From NCBI GenBank assembly GCA_002862705.1, contig PKDU01000017.1, positions 118,894-153,731 of the forward strand: a stretch of DNA of 34,838 bases. The letters run 5' to 3'. This stretch comes from Flavobacteriaceae bacterium (GTDB lineage Bacteria > Bacteroidota > Bacteroidia > Flavobacteriales > Flavobacteriaceae). The notes below the pieces were generated by a model. The model searched no databases, had not been told where the DNA came from, and saw nothing but the letters and a program-made list of their open reading frames with translations. This document shows positions 16,317 through 25,041 of this stretch, piece after piece (within the stretch, counting starts at the first letter, position 1; every line of letters begins with the position of its first letter). The position numbers were made by a program, and so were the translations under genes.

Positions 16317-17198
16317 TTAATGCATAACTTCAAGCGTGTAATATTTTAAACGTGAAAATGCATTCTCGTCTTTAGTTTGAAAATAGTTGCCTGCCTTAAA
16401 ATAATTCTCAAAAACAGACCATTTTTCCATATCTGTACCTTGATATACACGGCTGTAAGTATCATTCAATATTACCTCCATTCGACCCTCGCTTGCAATA
16501 ATTTCAAGAGTAAAAGGGTCATAACCAACTTCAACTGGAAATGTATATCCATCATCATCTCCCCAAGCAGAAGTGTGAAGAATTTCTGGCTCAACTGCGT
16601 TAGGGTTTTTCAAAACCTTGGACTTAAGACGAACATAACCATTTGCCCAATATATTTTCAAAATGGGAGGCGCATTGTTGTCTTTTTGACCTAACAAATC
16701 ATGTTGGGCGTCAGTTAACCGACCGTGAATCTGCATCACTATGGTGCGGTGTGGATTGCCAGAGCTGTCTTTAGAAATTTCATCGATGCGTAGACGTCCT
16801 TTAATTTTGCCGCCTTCAATGAATGTCCAATTATGTGAATCCGAACCAGGCACCATTTGTTCGCGTAGTTCTGTTCTTGAATAACTTGAATTTGGAGTAG
16901 AAGAACCTGGTTTGGTATAAAACACAAGAGCACCTTCGATAGAATCGTTATACATATAGGGTTTTAACACATCATTGGTTGCATAACCCAAGATTTCAGG
17001 TGGTTTTATCGAAGTTGGATTTCCTATTGGAAGTGTTACTTTCCAATGGGTAAGGTCAATATTCGGAAGTTTAAACGTTGTACCTGGCCGATCATTAATA
17101 GTAACAGTACTTTCAGCTTCAACTTCTTTTTTGCAAGCAAAGAGTAATAAAAAAAAGAAGAGAAAACTGTAAAAGTTATGATGTGAGATTGTATTCAA
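16317..17198 (-). CDS. PL7 alginate lyase, lipoprotein
   Basis: A 293-residue lyase cleaving alginate by beta-elimination. The signal sequence ends LLLFAC with the lipidated Cys at residue 22, followed by KKE. The PL7 jelly-roll motifs appear in order: SRTELRE (catalytic Arg), QIHG (Gln and His) and YFKAGNYFQ (Tyr). An Ile in QIH is usually linked with activity on guluronate-containing blocks. The protein is complete and single-domain. It lies 15 bp downstream of kdgF and is probably cotranscribed with it. Confidence 0.93.
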   Translation of the reverse strand: MNTISHHNFYSFLFFFLLLFACKKEVEAESTVTINDRPGTTFKLPNIDLTHWKVTLPIGNPTSIKPPEILGYATNDVLKPYMYNDSIEGALVFYTKPGSSTPNSSYSRTELREQMVPGSDSHNWTFIEGGKIKGRLRIDEISKDSSGNPHRTIVMQIHGRLTDAQHDLLGQKDNNAPPILKIYWANGYVRLKSKVLKNPNAVEPEILHTSAWGDDDGYTFPVEVGYDPFTLEIIASEGRMEVILNDTYSRVYQGTDMEKWSVFENYFKAGNYFQTKDENAFSRLKYYTLEVMH

Positions 17199-17213
17199 AA
17201 CAAATTAAAATTA

Positions 17214-17561
17214 TCATTCCATGAAATCTTCACGTATTGGACTGAACACATCGATAAGAATACCATCCTCTAAACAAATAGCACCATGCATCACATTTGG
17301 TGGAATATAGAATGCATCTCCACCGTTTAAAACCTTAGTTTCATCTCCAATAGTAACTTTAAAAGAACCACTTACCACTTGTGTTACTTGCGCGTGATAA
17401 TGCTTGTGCATCTGGCCAATACCGCCTTTTTTAAATTCAACATTTACTAGCATAATGGTATCGTCATAGGCCATGATTTGCCTACGAACCCCGTCGCCTA
17501 CTTCATCCCATTGGATGTCTTTTCCAAAATTAAACTCTTTACTTGATCCAAATGATTTCAT
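17214..17561 (-). CDS. kdgF: KdgF-type cupin, unsaturated uronate-processing enzyme
   Basis: A 115-residue single-domain cupin. It matches KdgF along its length: GDGVRRQIMAYDDTIMLVNV, KGGIGQMHKHYHAQVTQVVSG, FKVTIGDETKVLNGGDAF, PPNVMHGAICLEDGILIDVF and a final SPIRED. The His52/His54/His56/Gln58 cluster and His92 supply the metal site. KdgF converts 4,5-unsaturated monouronates released by lyases to the linear keto form (DEH), speeding a step that otherwise occurs spontaneously. Its position between two alginate lyases fits this exactly. Confidence 0.9.
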   Translation of the reverse strand: MKSFGSSKEFNFGKDIQWDEVGDGVRRQIMAYDDTIMLVNVEFKKGGIGQMHKHYHAQVTQVVSGSFKVTIGDETKVLNGGDAFYIPPNVMHGAICLEDGILIDVFSPIREDFME

Positions 17562-17694
17562 TTTTTCTTTGATTTTACTGCTTTTACGATTTTACTAGAT
17601 ACTATTTTTCTTAGGTTTTCTTTATTAGTCGAAGAAAATTTTCATCCGAAAGAAGAACTTGAAAGTCTATTAATATCTATTATTTTACTTCAAT

Positions 17695-19704
17695 TTATTT
17701 TGGTGGTGTTCCTGGACCTACTGTTGCTTCTCTAAACCAAACTTCTGTATAGCTTCCGTTTGCGTATTGTTTGGCGATGTCGCCTCCATAGGTTTCTGCA
17801 CCTCCACACCATACCATATTTGTTTCAGGGTTTTTCCCATTGGTTTGGTTATAGGCGCCTTGTTTAAAATAATTTAATTCTCCGCTGTAAGCCGTGGCTC
17901 GTTCTGTACCGTCTTGCCCTATGGGTACAAATAGTTTCTTTACTTGTGCTGGCAAATCAGCTTTATTTACATATTCAGACGAAATAAGATTTTTTGTGAA
18001 GGTCTTTGTTTCGTGGTTTGGACTTGTAAAGGTCAAATACATGATTCCTTTGAAAACATTCACCTCATAGCTGAATTCTTCTCCTAGTTTAATACCATCT
18101 TCTGGCTCGGCAGGATACGCGTCTTTTGCCGATCCTACGACTGCCATATCATGACCCCAAACAGCGGTTGAGAAGTCCCATCTCCCCGAGTTATCCTCTC
18201 CAGCAGTATTGATTTCATAATTCCAAAAAACCGATCCTTTTGTATGCCCAGGGAATTTTTTATAAAATAATTTAAACGGCTCATTTTCATGGCCTTCGCC
18301 ACTGTGAATTTGTCCTAATACGGATGCGAACGAAGCGGCAACTCTAGCGTCACCCGTGGTAGATACATGCATTACTTTGCAAGTACCTGTTAACTTTCCG
18401 CCTTCTTCTGGAATCCATTCTCTTTTTTCGTGTAGCTCTGTTCTTGTGTTACTGGAGTTCGGGGAAGTCACGCCAGAATTAGGCGTTTTGTAAACAACCC
18501 AACGTCTTGTTCCATCAATCACGGTGTAGAAAAAGTCTTTATCTTCAAAGTCTACTAAATTATCTGCTGTTGAACCGTCTCCCATTAAAATTTTAAACTT
18601 GTCCATAAAAGGAATGACTTCACTGGGGTAAACGGTTTTTTTACTCAATCCATCATTGGCTGAAAAATAGCCTTCATTAGAAATGGCTTGGTCACTGATT
18701 TCGATATTTGCTGTCTTAAACCAAACCTCAGCGTAATTTCCATCTGCATATTGTTTTTGAAGATCACCTCCATGGGTTTCTGCGCCAGGACACCACACTC
18801 TGTTTACTTGAGGACTTTTCCCATTGGTTTGATTGTAGCTCCCCAATTTAAAAAACAAACCTTCTTCAGCATATGCATTTTTGCGTTCAACACCATCTTG
18901 ACCAATAGGGAAAAATAATTCCTGAACCTGCTTTGGAGTATCGGCCTCTGTCTTATATTCAGAATCGATCAGATTTTTAGTAAAGGTTTTTGTTGGATGT
19001 CCTTCACTTGTAAAGGTGAGGTACATCACTCCCTCTTTCACTTCTACTTGATAACTAAACGTTTCTCCTAAAGCGATGCCCTCCTCAGGTTCTTGTGGAA
19101 AGGTATCTGCGTTTGTTCCAACAACAGAAAAGTCATAGCCCCAAATAGGATAGGAATAATCCCATCTTTTTGAATTGTCTTCACCCGCTGTATTGATTTC
19201 ATAGTTCCAAAAAACAGATCCTTTTGTATGCCCAGGAAATTTTTTATAGAAGATCTTAAGGGGTTCATTTTCGTGCCCATCTGCACTGTGAATCTGACCG
19301 ACTACTACTGAGTAACTTGCTGCTACCCTCGCATCGCCTGTACTTGCTATATTCATTACTTTTAGTGTCGCTTCCAATTTTGCATCGGTTAGCGGCGACC
19401 ACTTTTTTAGCTGCGCTAGCTCAGTTCTTGTATTGTTTGAAGTACCGTGTGTGTTCCCAGCGTTGGGCGTTTTGAAAACAACCCACTCTTCCTCACCATC
19501 ATTTGTGGCGTAAAAAAAGTCCTTGTTTTCATAATCAATTGCTACACCCGCATTTGAGCCGTCTCCTAAAATTAAATTCCAATGCTGGAAAAAAGGGATG
19601 ACCTTACTTGCTATGAGCGCTGGCTTACTATTTTCAGTACACCCCTGTAAGTGCAAAACAAAAATGAGTATAAATACACGGAGGATTGTTTTTGTTGTTG
19701 TCAT
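17695..19704 (-). CDS. Tandem-domain PL7 alginate lyase, lipoprotein
   Basis: About 669 residues from the ATG at 19704, preferred because it gives a clean lipoprotein signal (MTTTKTILRVFILIFVLHLQ, then GC; Cys22). The upstream in-frame ATG at 19746 would lie inside the operator/promoter. Two homologous PL7-type domains follow. Domain 1 has NTRTELAQ, GQIHSADGHE and FFKLGSYNQTNGK; domain 2 has NTRTELHE, GQIHSGEGHE and YFKQGAYNQTNGK. Each ends in a conserved GAET.GGD..KQYA.G.Y.EVWF block. A 24-residue stretch containing HTKGSVFWNYEINTAGEDNS is identical in both. Arg, Gln, His and the second Tyr are kept in both; the first Tyr of domain 1 is Phe. Confidence 0.9.
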   Translation of the reverse strand: MTTTKTILRVFILIFVLHLQGCTENSKPALIASKVIPFFQHWNLILGDGSNAGVAIDYENKDFFYATNDGEEEWVVFKTPNAGNTHGTSNNTRTELAQLKKWSPLTDAKLEATLKVMNIASTGDARVAASYSVVVGQIHSADGHENEPLKIFYKKFPGHTKGSVFWNYEINTAGEDNSKRWDYSYPIWGYDFSVVGTNADTFPQEPEEGIALGETFSYQVEVKEGVMYLTFTSEGHPTKTFTKNLIDSEYKTEADTPKQVQELFFPIGQDGVERKNAYAEEGLFFKLGSYNQTNGKSPQVNRVWCPGAETHGGDLQKQYADGNYAEVWFKTANIEISDQAISNEGYFSANDGLSKKTVYPSEVIPFMDKFKILMGDGSTADNLVDFEDKDFFYTVIDGTRRWVVYKTPNSGVTSPNSSNTRTELHEKREWIPEEGGKLTGTCKVMHVSTTGDARVAASFASVLGQIHSGEGHENEPFKLFYKKFPGHTKGSVFWNYEINTAGEDNSGRWDFSTAVWGHDMAVVGSAKDAYPAEPEDGIKLGEEFSYEVNVFKGIMYLTFTSPNHETKTFTKNLISSEYVNKADLPAQVKKLFVPIGQDGTERATAYSGELNYFKQGAYNQTNGKNPETNMVWCGGAETYGGDIAKQYANGSYTEVWFREATVGPGTPPK

Positions 19705-19722
19705 TTTAAAGATTTGCTTAAT

Positions 19723-19751
19723 TGGTAAACCAGTTTGGTTTTCCAAATATA
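19723..19751 (-). promoter_or_regulatory. Two GntR-like operators and -7 box upstream of tandem lyase
   Basis: TTGGTTTTCCAA (19735-19746) abuts TATATTTG on the minus strand (19744-19751), a TAnnTTTG match. A second palindromic site TGGTAAACCA lies at 19723-19732, centred 13 bp downstream. Aligned with the site before the GntR gene, the shared pattern is TTGGTTnnCCAAATnTA, so repression by steric block at -7/+1 is likely. No strong -33 TTG is seen. Confidence 0.6.
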
Positions 19752-19763
19752 AACAAATTATAT

Positions 19764-20876
19764 TTAATTCGACTTTAGCACCTTCTGCTTTAAGAGCAAG
19801 TTGTTGTTGTTATCAAATACTTTTAAAAAATAAAGGGAAGGCGGTAAATCACTTAGGTCAATTTGCGCGCTATTTGACTGCATAAGCAGCTGACCGTCCA
19901 TGGCAAAAATTTGCGTGTGCGTAGCGTCTGTCTCTAAAATGTGTAATATTCCTGTTGTTGGGTTAGGATACACAAGCGGATTAATGTTTTCTACTGAAGC
20001 TGTTGACAAGGAACTCACTTCTTCAATGCTAAAATAAGAAAACAGTACTTCCTCATCCCGAAGGTCTTGTGCATTAATTAAGCTGCGATATATACCCCAT
20101 TTGGGACGCACAAAACTACCTCCTGGCCGCCAGTTTATCTTTGGTTCGTTAAGCGCTGTATTGTCATAATAAAACAACTCTTGACCATTTAACTTATTGG
20201 TCAACCTAATGGAATAGTAACCGGAGCTGGTGTATTCAATTTGCTCAACAACCTCAACCCAAACACCAATCATAGAGCTTAACTGTGTTTCTTTGAGGGT
20301 TATTTGATTTGTGGTTTCAGCATACCGTAATTGCAACTTATCTGGAGTTCCCTTGCGTGTAGTCAACGTATACATGGGCATACTTGAATAGTCTCCCCCG
20401 ACCGATTTTAACTGGTGAATGTGCGTAAAGTTGGGTGAAGATTGAAATCCATCAGCAAGTTTAAATGCCCATTTATATATAACTTTCTCACCCTGCGTTC
20501 CTTTTAAATTTGCAGGCGATTTGCCATAGGTTTTAATTTCATTACGTTGCCGGTCATTAATTGTTGAAATACAGCGGTCATCATCTGGAGTTACATGAAT
20601 AAAAAAACGGAACGTATTGTCTCCAAGGCTGCTGTCATATACTTCGTCTATATGATTTCCAAAACTAGCGTGATTGCAATCTGGCGCCTCAATAGGGTTA
20701 TAACCAGGTGCCAAAAAAGCAGTGAGCTCATCATAGGTATTACCAGGGCCATTTGCTTTAATAACTTCCTGTGCCCACGTTTGACTCAATGTAAACAATG
20801 AAAGTATTACAGCAGCGAACGTTCCTATATTTGAAGTGCCAAAGGCTAAACCGGCATTGTTAAAGATTTTTCTCAT
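19764..20876 (-). CDS. T9SS-secreted jelly-roll polysaccharide lyase-like protein
   Basis: About 370 residues from the ATG at 20876 (19 bp after the dctM stop), which gives a signal peptide ending LSQTWAQ; a longer start at 20966 would run into dctM. The catalytic-looking domain (about residues 25-275) has the pattern DRQRNEIKTY, then a Trp-Phe strand, then FTHIHQLKSVGGDYSSMP. This resembles beta-jelly-roll lyases or glycan-binding proteins with a conserved Arg/His/Gln face; I cannot name the CAZy family. A T9SS type A tail begins at NPLVYPNPTTGILHI. As the last gene of the kduI-dctM operon it probably makes the uronate oligomers that operon consumes. Confidence 0.65.
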   Translation of the reverse strand: MRKIFNNAGLAFGTSNIGTFAAVILSLFTLSQTWAQEVIKANGPGNTYDELTAFLAPGYNPIEAPDCNHASFGNHIDEVYDSSLGDNTFRFFIHVTPDDDRCISTINDRQRNEIKTYGKSPANLKGTQGEKVIYKWAFKLADGFQSSPNFTHIHQLKSVGGDYSSMPMYTLTTRKGTPDKLQLRYAETTNQITLKETQLSSMIGVWVEVVEQIEYTSSGYYSIRLTNKLNGQELFYYDNTALNEPKINWRPGGSFVRPKWGIYRSLINAQDLRDEEVLFSYFSIEEVSSLSTASVENINPLVYPNPTTGILHILETDATHTQIFAMDGQLLMQSNSAQIDLSDLPPSLYFLKVFDNNNNLLLKQKVLKSN

Positions 20877-20895
20877 TTGAATTTTTCGTAAAAAA

Positions 20896-22191
20896 CTACA
20901 GATCAAATATTGATGGAAGCCAGAGTGAAAGTGCAGGAATATAAGTAACCAACAAAAGGGCAACAATCATGGCTAAAAACAAAGGTATAAGTGGTTTGAT
21001 CACTTTTTGTATGGAAGTATTTGCGACACCAACTCCGACAAAAAGAACACTTCCGACTGGCGGTGTACATAAGCCTATACATAAATTTAAAATCATGATG
21101 ATACCAAAATGAACAGGATCAATTCCCAATTGGGTTACTATGGGAAGAAAAATGGGAGTAAATATCAATACTGCTGGTGTCATGTCCATGAAAATACCCA
21201 CAAACAACAAGGTGAAATTAATTAGTAGTAGTATCACAATTTTGTTATCGCTAAGCGATAAAATACCACTGCTTATCATTTCGGGAATATTCTCATAAGA
21301 CAATACCCACGACATACTCATGGATGCACCTATCAGGAACATTACAATAGCTGTTGTGGTAGAAGATTTTAGCAAAATAGTAGGGAGCGTTTTAAACGTG
21401 ATTTCTTTATAAACAAATCCCAAAACAAGAGTATAAATAACAGCAATTGCAGATGCTTCGGTAGCTGTAAAAACACCCGAAACAATACCACCAATTACTA
21501 CAAAAAGCAGCATCAAACTTGGAAATGCGCGAACAAAAGAGCTAAAAACTGTTTTGAGTGGTGCCCGTTTTCCTGTTTTAAAGTTTTTCTTTTTTGCCCA
21601 TATCATAGCAACAGCCATTAAAAACAAACCTGTTAGTATGCCAGGAATATATCCAGCTAAAAACAAAGCTGCAATGGAAGCGCCCCCGCTAGCCAATGAA
21701 TACACGATTAAAATATTACTAGGTGGAATAACCAATCCAGTAGTAGCAGAAGTGATATTTATTGCCACCCCAAAACCTTTAGAGTATCCTTCCTTTTCCA
21801 TCTCGGGGCCTAAAATACTTCCCATGGCAGAGGCTGATGCCATGGCAGAACCAGCAACAGAACCCATTAACATGGCGGATATAACATTAATAAGTGCTAA
21901 ACCACCGGGTAAAAAGCCAACCAATGCTTTGGCAAATGCAACTAGTCTGTGGGCCACGCCTCCCTTATTCATCAACTCTCCTGACAATATAAAAAACGGG
22001 ATAGCCAACAAGGCAAAACTATCTATCCCAGTTGCCATGCGTTGGGAAATAGTAGTCAATGCAGGTAAAAAAGGAACACTTACCAAAAGGGTGAATAGCG
22101 ATGATATTATAATACTCCAAGCAACAGGTGTCCCTAGTGACAGTAGTAACAAAAAACTAAATAACAGTACGGCTATTGAAAAAACTTCCAT
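20896..22191 (-). CDS. dctM: TRAP transporter large membrane subunit
   Basis: A 431-residue protein with about 12 hydrophobic helices. The DctM signatures GIDSFALLAIPFFILSGELM and PPVGSVLFVG are visible. It forms the channel part of a tripartite ATP-independent periplasmic transporter driven by a sodium or proton gradient. Its ATG overlaps the dctQ stop by one base. In this operon the likely substrates are uronates or their unsaturated derivatives. Confidence 0.95.
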   Translation of the reverse strand: MEVFSIAVLLFSFLLLLSLGTPVAWSIIISSLFTLLVSVPFLPALTTISQRMATGIDSFALLAIPFFILSGELMNKGGVAHRLVAFAKALVGFLPGGLALINVISAMLMGSVAGSAMASASAMGSILGPEMEKEGYSKGFGVAINITSATTGLVIPPSNILIVYSLASGGASIAALFLAGYIPGILTGLFLMAVAMIWAKKKNFKTGKRAPLKTVFSSFVRAFPSLMLLFVVIGGIVSGVFTATEASAIAVIYTLVLGFVYKEITFKTLPTILLKSSTTTAIVMFLIGASMSMSWVLSYENIPEMISSGILSLSDNKIVILLLINFTLLFVGIFMDMTPAVLIFTPIFLPIVTQLGIDPVHFGIIMILNLCIGLCTPPVGSVLFVGVGVANTSIQKVIKPLIPLFLAMIVALLLVTYIPALSLWLPSIFDL

Positions 22192-22658
22192 TATGATTTG
22201 TTTAATGTTAGATCACAGAACTTGTAAAAAACAATACATGCCCCGCTTAGTGGTACACACATATAAACAAGGTATAGTGGAATTTGTAATGCGGCAGATT
22301 TTTGACCTAGCACATAACTTAAATATACAAGTCTTGAGCCGCCAATGATAAAAATCAAAACGGTAGCCAAAATGATAATCGAAAATATAACTTTTTGCAT
22401 AGCTTTTTGACGAGACGAACTCAATTGACTGGGAAGAATGTCTATGGCAACATGAAGTCGTTTTCCAGAAACATAGGCGGTACCCATAACACCCAACCAT
22501 ATCATGAGATAGCGAGCCAATTCGTCTGTAAATGAGCTTGGATTTGCCAAGACATACCTTGAAAAAACTTGCCAACTTACATTAAGCACCATGATGCCCA
22601 GCAAGGCTACCAAAATAATCTCCAAAATGCGGTTTAATTTATTTTGCATGCCTTTCAT
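22191..22658 (-). CDS. dctQ: TRAP transporter small membrane subunit
   Basis: A 155-residue protein with four hydrophobic helices and the DctQ pattern WQVFSRYVLANPSSFTDELA followed by RYLMIWLGVMGTAY. It pairs with the large subunit encoded immediately downstream. Spacing to dctP is 2 bp, so the three TRAP genes are co-translated in the order P-Q-M. Confidence 0.94.
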   Translation of the reverse strand: MKGMQNKLNRILEIILVALLGIMVLNVSWQVFSRYVLANPSSFTDELARYLMIWLGVMGTAYVSGKRLHVAIDILPSQLSSSRQKAMQKVIFSIIILATVLIFIIGGSRLVYLSYVLGQKSAALQIPLYLVYMCVPLSGACIVFYKFCDLTLNKS

Positions 22659-22660
22659 TC

Positions 22661-23626
22661 CTATTGATTTTTTATTTGATTAATCAACATATCCATTTCC
22701 CCATTTGTGCGGTAATAGTCGTAAACAGGCTTAACCATGTCCTCAAACATTTTCTTGTCAGGATAAACAATTTCTACACCCGCTTTTTTAAGTTCACGCA
22801 GCGAATACGCTTCGGATTCTGCCCACAACTGACGTTGATAAATAACAGAAATTTCAACTGCTTCATTGAGCCATTCTTTTTGGTTTTCGTTTAAGCCGTC
22901 CCAAAAATAAGAACCACTTACCAAAACATCAGGCAAGGTTGTATGTTCGTCAAGAGTATAGTGTTTACACACCTCAAACTGCTTGGAAAGGTAAAAACTT
23001 GGTGGATTATTTTCTGCGCCATCCACCACTTCTTGTTGCAGCGAGGTATACAGCTCACCCCATGAAATTGGCGTAGGAGAACCACCCATGCTTTCAACCA
23101 TTTTCATAGCTGTAACACTTTCCATGACTCTAATTTTTAACCCTTTTAAATCTGATGGGGATGCAATTGGCTTACGCTTAGTATAAAAACTTCGACTACC
23201 AGCATCATAATAAGCCAAGCCCTTAATCCTAAAGGATAATGTTTCATTGAGTAACTGCTTACCAATAGCGCCATCCAAAACTGCAAACGTATGTTCTTTG
23301 TCACGGAATAAATAAGGTAGCCCAAGCACTTTCATGTTGGGAGAAAAATTTTCCAGAACACCTGTAGATACTTTGGTGATATCAAGGCTTCCTATTTGTA
23401 ATAATTCAAGGCATTCGCGCTCAGAACCCAGCTGTTGATTTGGATATATTTTAATTTGCATAGTCCCTGAAGAAATTCGGTAAAGCTCTTCCCCCATTTT
23501 TACCATAGCCTTATGGACAGAGTGGTTGGTATCAAGCGCATGACCCAAGCGAATAATACGCTTGCTATTGTCCTGTTGACATGCAACGAACAAGAGAAGC
23601 AAAAAATAAAATAAGGCTTTTTTCAT
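22661..23626 (-). CDS. dctP: TRAP transporter substrate-binding protein (lipoprotein)
   Basis: A 321-residue DctP-family binding protein. The domain signature runs RLGHALDTNHSVHKA, YPNQQLGSERECLELLQIGS and GLKIRVMESVTAMKMVESMG; the Arg of KIRV is the usual carboxylate-binding residue. The signal sequence ends LLLLFVAC with Cys16, so this SBP is a lipoprotein rather than freely soluble. Its start overlaps the uxaC stop by 4 bases. A uronate ligand is inferred from operon partners. Confidence 0.93.
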   Translation of the reverse strand: MKKALFYFLLLLFVACQQDNSKRIIRLGHALDTNHSVHKAMVKMGEELYRISSGTMQIKIYPNQQLGSERECLELLQIGSLDITKVSTGVLENFSPNMKVLGLPYLFRDKEHTFAVLDGAIGKQLLNETLSFRIKGLAYYDAGSRSFYTKRKPIASPSDLKGLKIRVMESVTAMKMVESMGGSPTPISWGELYTSLQQEVVDGAENNPPSFYLSKQFEVCKHYTLDEHTTLPDVLVSGSYFWDGLNENQKEWLNEAVEISVIYQRQLWAESEAYSLRELKKAGVEIVYPDKKMFEDMVKPVYDYYRTNGEMDMLINQIKNQ

Positions 23627-25041
23627 TCGTGTGAATAAAAATTAAAATAGGATTTAGCATTGTGATAACATATGTCGGACACTATGGTTCCCATGGCATC
23701 TAAATCGCGTGGCAACAACCCCTTTTCAACATCTTCACCGATAATATTACACAACAGCCTTCTAAAGTACTCATGTCTTGGAAAAGACATAAAGCTTCGT
23801 GAATCTGTAAGCATTCCAACAAAGGTGCTTAAAACACCCATGTTTGACAAGCTATTAATTTGTTTACGCATTCCATCCAATTGATCTAAAAACCACCAAC
23901 TTGCTCCATATTGAATCTTGCCACTCACGCTACCATCGTTAAAATTTCCTGCCATGGTTGCAAAAAGTGCATTTTGTGCCGGGTTTAAATTGTATAAAAT
24001 GGTTTTGGCCAACTCATTATTGGTGTCAAGTGAATCTAAAAACCTTGAGAGACCTTGCGCTTGATGAAAATCTCCAATAGAGTCACAACCCATATCAGGA
24101 CCCAAATTGCTGAGCATACGACTACTATTGTTACGTAATGCGCCAAGGTGGTATTGTTGTACCCAGCCACGTTTGTGATAGCCCTTTGCTAAAAACAACA
24201 AAACAGCAGTTTTAAATTGCTCAAGATCATTGACGTTCAAATGCTTTCCTTTAGCTTTTTTTTGCATTACAACATCGGCCATTTCATCTGAGGTCTCAGT
24301 ATAGCGAATTTGTTCCAAACCATGATCCGATATTGTACACCCATGAGCCGCAAAGTAATCCATCCGCTTATCCAAGGCTTTTTTAAGTGTGCTGAATGAA
24401 TCTATCTTGTGTCCTACAACCGTTTCCAATTTGGCTAAATAGGCATTGAAGTTCTCATGCTGTATTTCTATGGCCTTGTCTGGACGAAAAGCAGGCAAAA
24501 GCGTAAGTGAATCATTAACACCAAATGCTTTATGGTGTTCTAAACTATCCGTAGGGTCATCTGTCGTACATATTATCTCAACACCTAATTTTTTAATGAG
24601 ATTTAAGCAACTGTATTCTGTTTGATGTAGTAAGGCAGTAGTTTGCTCATAAATAGCCGCTGCATTGTCAGCGTTGAGCAATACATCAATGCCGAAGTAT
24701 CTTTTAAGCTCAAGGTGTGTCCAGTGGTAAAGTGGGTTACGAATAAGCTTTGGCACGCAAGAAGCCCAAGCAATAAATTTCTCTTTAGGTGAAGCTTCCC
24801 CCGTTATGTATCGCTCATCAACGCCCAAGGTCCGCATAGCACGCCACTTATAATGATCGCCATCAATCCATATTTCTGTTATATTTTTAAACTGATAATC
24901 ATTTGCTATTTGAGCAGGAGACAGATGACAATGATAATCAATGATAGGTAGCTTGGCAGCGTAGTTTACGTAAAGTTCAAGTGCGAAGGGACTATCAAGT
25001 AAAAACCCTTCATCAATAAACGATTTGTGTTTTCTGATCAT
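23623..25041 (-). CDS. uxaC: Uronate isomerase
   Basis: A 472-residue amidohydrolase-fold enzyme that isomerises D-glucuronate to D-fructuronate and D-galacturonate to D-tagaturonate. Family features include the N-terminal metal motif PIIDYHCHLSP, the TTDDPTDSLEHH segment, and the C-terminal GMLTDSRSFMSFPRHEYFRR. Length is normal. It overlaps the genes on both sides by 4 bases. The following enzymes of the saturated-uronate pathway (UxaB/UxuB and UxaA/UxuA) are not in this window. Confidence 0.95.
   Translation of the reverse strand: MIRKHKSFIDEGFLLDSPFALELYVNYAAKLPIIDYHCHLSPAQIANDYQFKNITEIWIDGDHYKWRAMRTLGVDERYITGEASPKEKFIAWASCVPKLIRNPLYHWTHLELKRYFGIDVLLNADNAAAIYEQTTALLHQTEYSCLNLIKKLGVEIICTTDDPTDSLEHHKAFGVNDSLTLLPAFRPDKAIEIQHENFNAYLAKLETVVGHKIDSFSTLKKALDKRMDYFAAHGCTISDHGLEQIRYTETSDEMADVVMQKKAKGKHLNVNDLEQFKTAVLLFLAKGYHKRGWVQQYHLGALRNNSSRMLSNLGPDMGCDSIGDFHQAQGLSRFLDSLDTNNELAKTILYNLNPAQNALFATMAGNFNDGSVSGKIQYGASWWFLDQLDGMRKQINSLSNMGVLSTFVGMLTDSRSFMSFPRHEYFRRLLCNIIGEDVEKGLLPRDLDAMGTIVSDICYHNAKSYFNFYSHE

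Noticed and set aside
19705..19746. Upstream start of the tandem lyase at 19746
   Set aside because: The added 14 residues would be encoded within the operator and -7/+1 region and would spoil the lipoprotein signal; ATG at 19704 is preferred.
20877..20966. Extended N-terminus for the T9SS lyase-like gene
   Set aside because: It would overlap dctM by about 70 bp and put a non-signal-like segment before the real signal peptide; ATG at 20876 is preferred.
21554..22348. Long plus-strand open frame (264 codons) opposite dctM/dctQ
   Set aside because: It is antisense to two well-recognised TRAP genes, and its translation has no family features; a shadow frame.
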